Below are positions 15,282-15,785 of a stretch of 15,785 nt of DNA, piece by piece; position 1 is the first letter of the stretch; each line of letters opens with the position of its first letter. This DNA is from an uncultured Parvibacter sp. (lineage in GTDB: Bacteria > Actinomycetota > Coriobacteriia > Coriobacteriales > Eggerthellaceae), in NCBI GenBank assembly GCA_910587945.1, contig CAJUNI010000019.1, positions 15,394 through 31,178 of the forward strand. Direction: 5' to 3'. The translations under genes were made by a program, and so were the position numbers. The notes below the pieces were generated by a model. It saw only the letters and a program-made list of their open reading frames with translations. It made no database searches and was not told where the DNA came from.

Positions 15282-15785
15282 CTAGAACCACCTCTCCCAG
15301 AAGTGCTTCTTTCGCGGCTCTTCTTCCTCAATGTTATCCGTCTCGTCATCGTCTTCTTCAGAGCCTGCAGCGAGAGCAAGTTCGGCCAACTCTTCGTCAC
15401 TAAACGACTCTTCGTCGTCGTACGCTTCTTGATCTGCGATCTCGACGGCCTCTTCTGCTGCAGCTTCGCTGTCCTCCTCAAGCGCCGATTCCTGCTCTGC
15501 TGGCTCTTCGGCAAGCTCCACAGCCGACTCTTCTACCGGCTCCCCTAACACCTCTTCGAAGCGTACTTCACGAGATTCTTCAGGGTCTCCGGTCACTGGC
15601 TCGGCGTCTGCCTCATCACTGGCCGCCGCAAGGGACTGTCCAAAGCTTGCCGCTTCCAGCTCTTGAGCCTCTGCGCTCGTATCGACAATCTGCTCGAGCT
15701 CTTCAGCCTCTACAGAAGCCTCGCCCGGCTGACCCTCTTCCCCACTACAGGTTATCGCGGGACGCTTTGCAGCTCCTTCAAGCAC
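15282..15785 (-). CDS. Acidic protein of unknown function, C-terminal 167 residues (cut by window edge)
   Basis: The frame is open from the right edge (a GTG codon at 15785 may or may not be the start) to TAG at 15282. It is dominated by Glu, Ala, Asp and Ser with low-complexity blocks such as EEPAEQESALEED and ELALAAGSEEDDDETD, and probably disordered. It ends abruptly in a basic aromatic tail, RKKHFWERWF, which could be an amphipathic membrane or partner-binding tip. No domain is recognised. FtsY is often near ffh and has an acidic region, but that region is N-terminal in FtsY and no GTPase motif is visible here, so I do not call it FtsY. It is probably in one operon with the acetyltransferase behind it. 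Confidence 0.75.
   Translation of the reverse strand: MLEGAAKRPAITCSGEEGQPGEASVEAEELEQIVDTSAEAQELEAASFGQSLAAASDEADAEPVTGDPEESREVRFEEVLGEPVEESAVELAEEPAEQESALEEDSEAAAEEAVEIADQEAYDDEESFSDEELAELALAAGSEEDDDETDNIEEEEPRKKHFWERWF

Noticed and set aside
1..15785. CRISPR array, tRNA, insertion sequence or phage genes
   Set aside because: No regularly spaced repeats, cloverleaf structures, transposase or phage proteins were seen on either strand.

Overview
The window looks like the chromosome of an actinobacterium, most likely a Coriobacteriia member (Eggerthellaceae-like) of moderate GC. This is inferred from the gene order (ffh, rpsP, khpA, rimM, trmD, lepB, glyQ, glyS, PPDK regulator, ppdK), from split glycyl-tRNA synthetase subunits next to pyruvate phosphate dikinase, and from the style of the large LPXTG surface protein. 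The genus is not determined. Every real gene lies on the minus strand, so transcription runs from the right edge to the left edge.

Right part (15785 to 13289): the C-terminal part of a very acidic protein I do not recognise, a GNAT acetyltransferase 3 nt behind it, then ffh (SRP GTPase) with its own -10 box and a strong intrinsic terminator.

Middle (13220 to 8143): a surface adhesin gene with its own promoter, sitting between ffh and rpsP, which are neighbours in many bacteria. It encodes a signal peptide, a fibro-slime/PA14-like domain, CnaB/SpaA-type domains, two large regions I cannot assign, two related repeats of about 125 residues and two tandem LPXTG motifs. The reading frame is broken by one in-frame TGA at 12463-12465, and the 1427 codons that follow are intact. 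The start codon is also uncertain.

Left part (8058 to 1): a long housekeeping cluster with a credible promoter ahead of rpsP: rpsP, khpA, rimM and trmD (abutting or overlapping), then lepB, then glyQ, glyS and the PPDK regulatory kinase/phosphorylase (glyQ-glyS and glyS-regulator overlap or nearly touch), and finally ppdK, cut by the left edge just before its catalytic-histidine motif. The regulator is predicted to switch the neighbouring PPDK off and on by phosphorylation, so the two form a functional pair. The other genes serve ribosome and tRNA maturation, glycine charging and protein secretion (Ffh, LepB).

No tRNA, rRNA, CRISPR array, insertion sequence or phage gene was seen. The most interesting object is the interrupted adhesin gene. 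It may be a recent pseudogene, a leaky UGA-C readthrough gene or a sequence error, and the sequence alone cannot decide between these.
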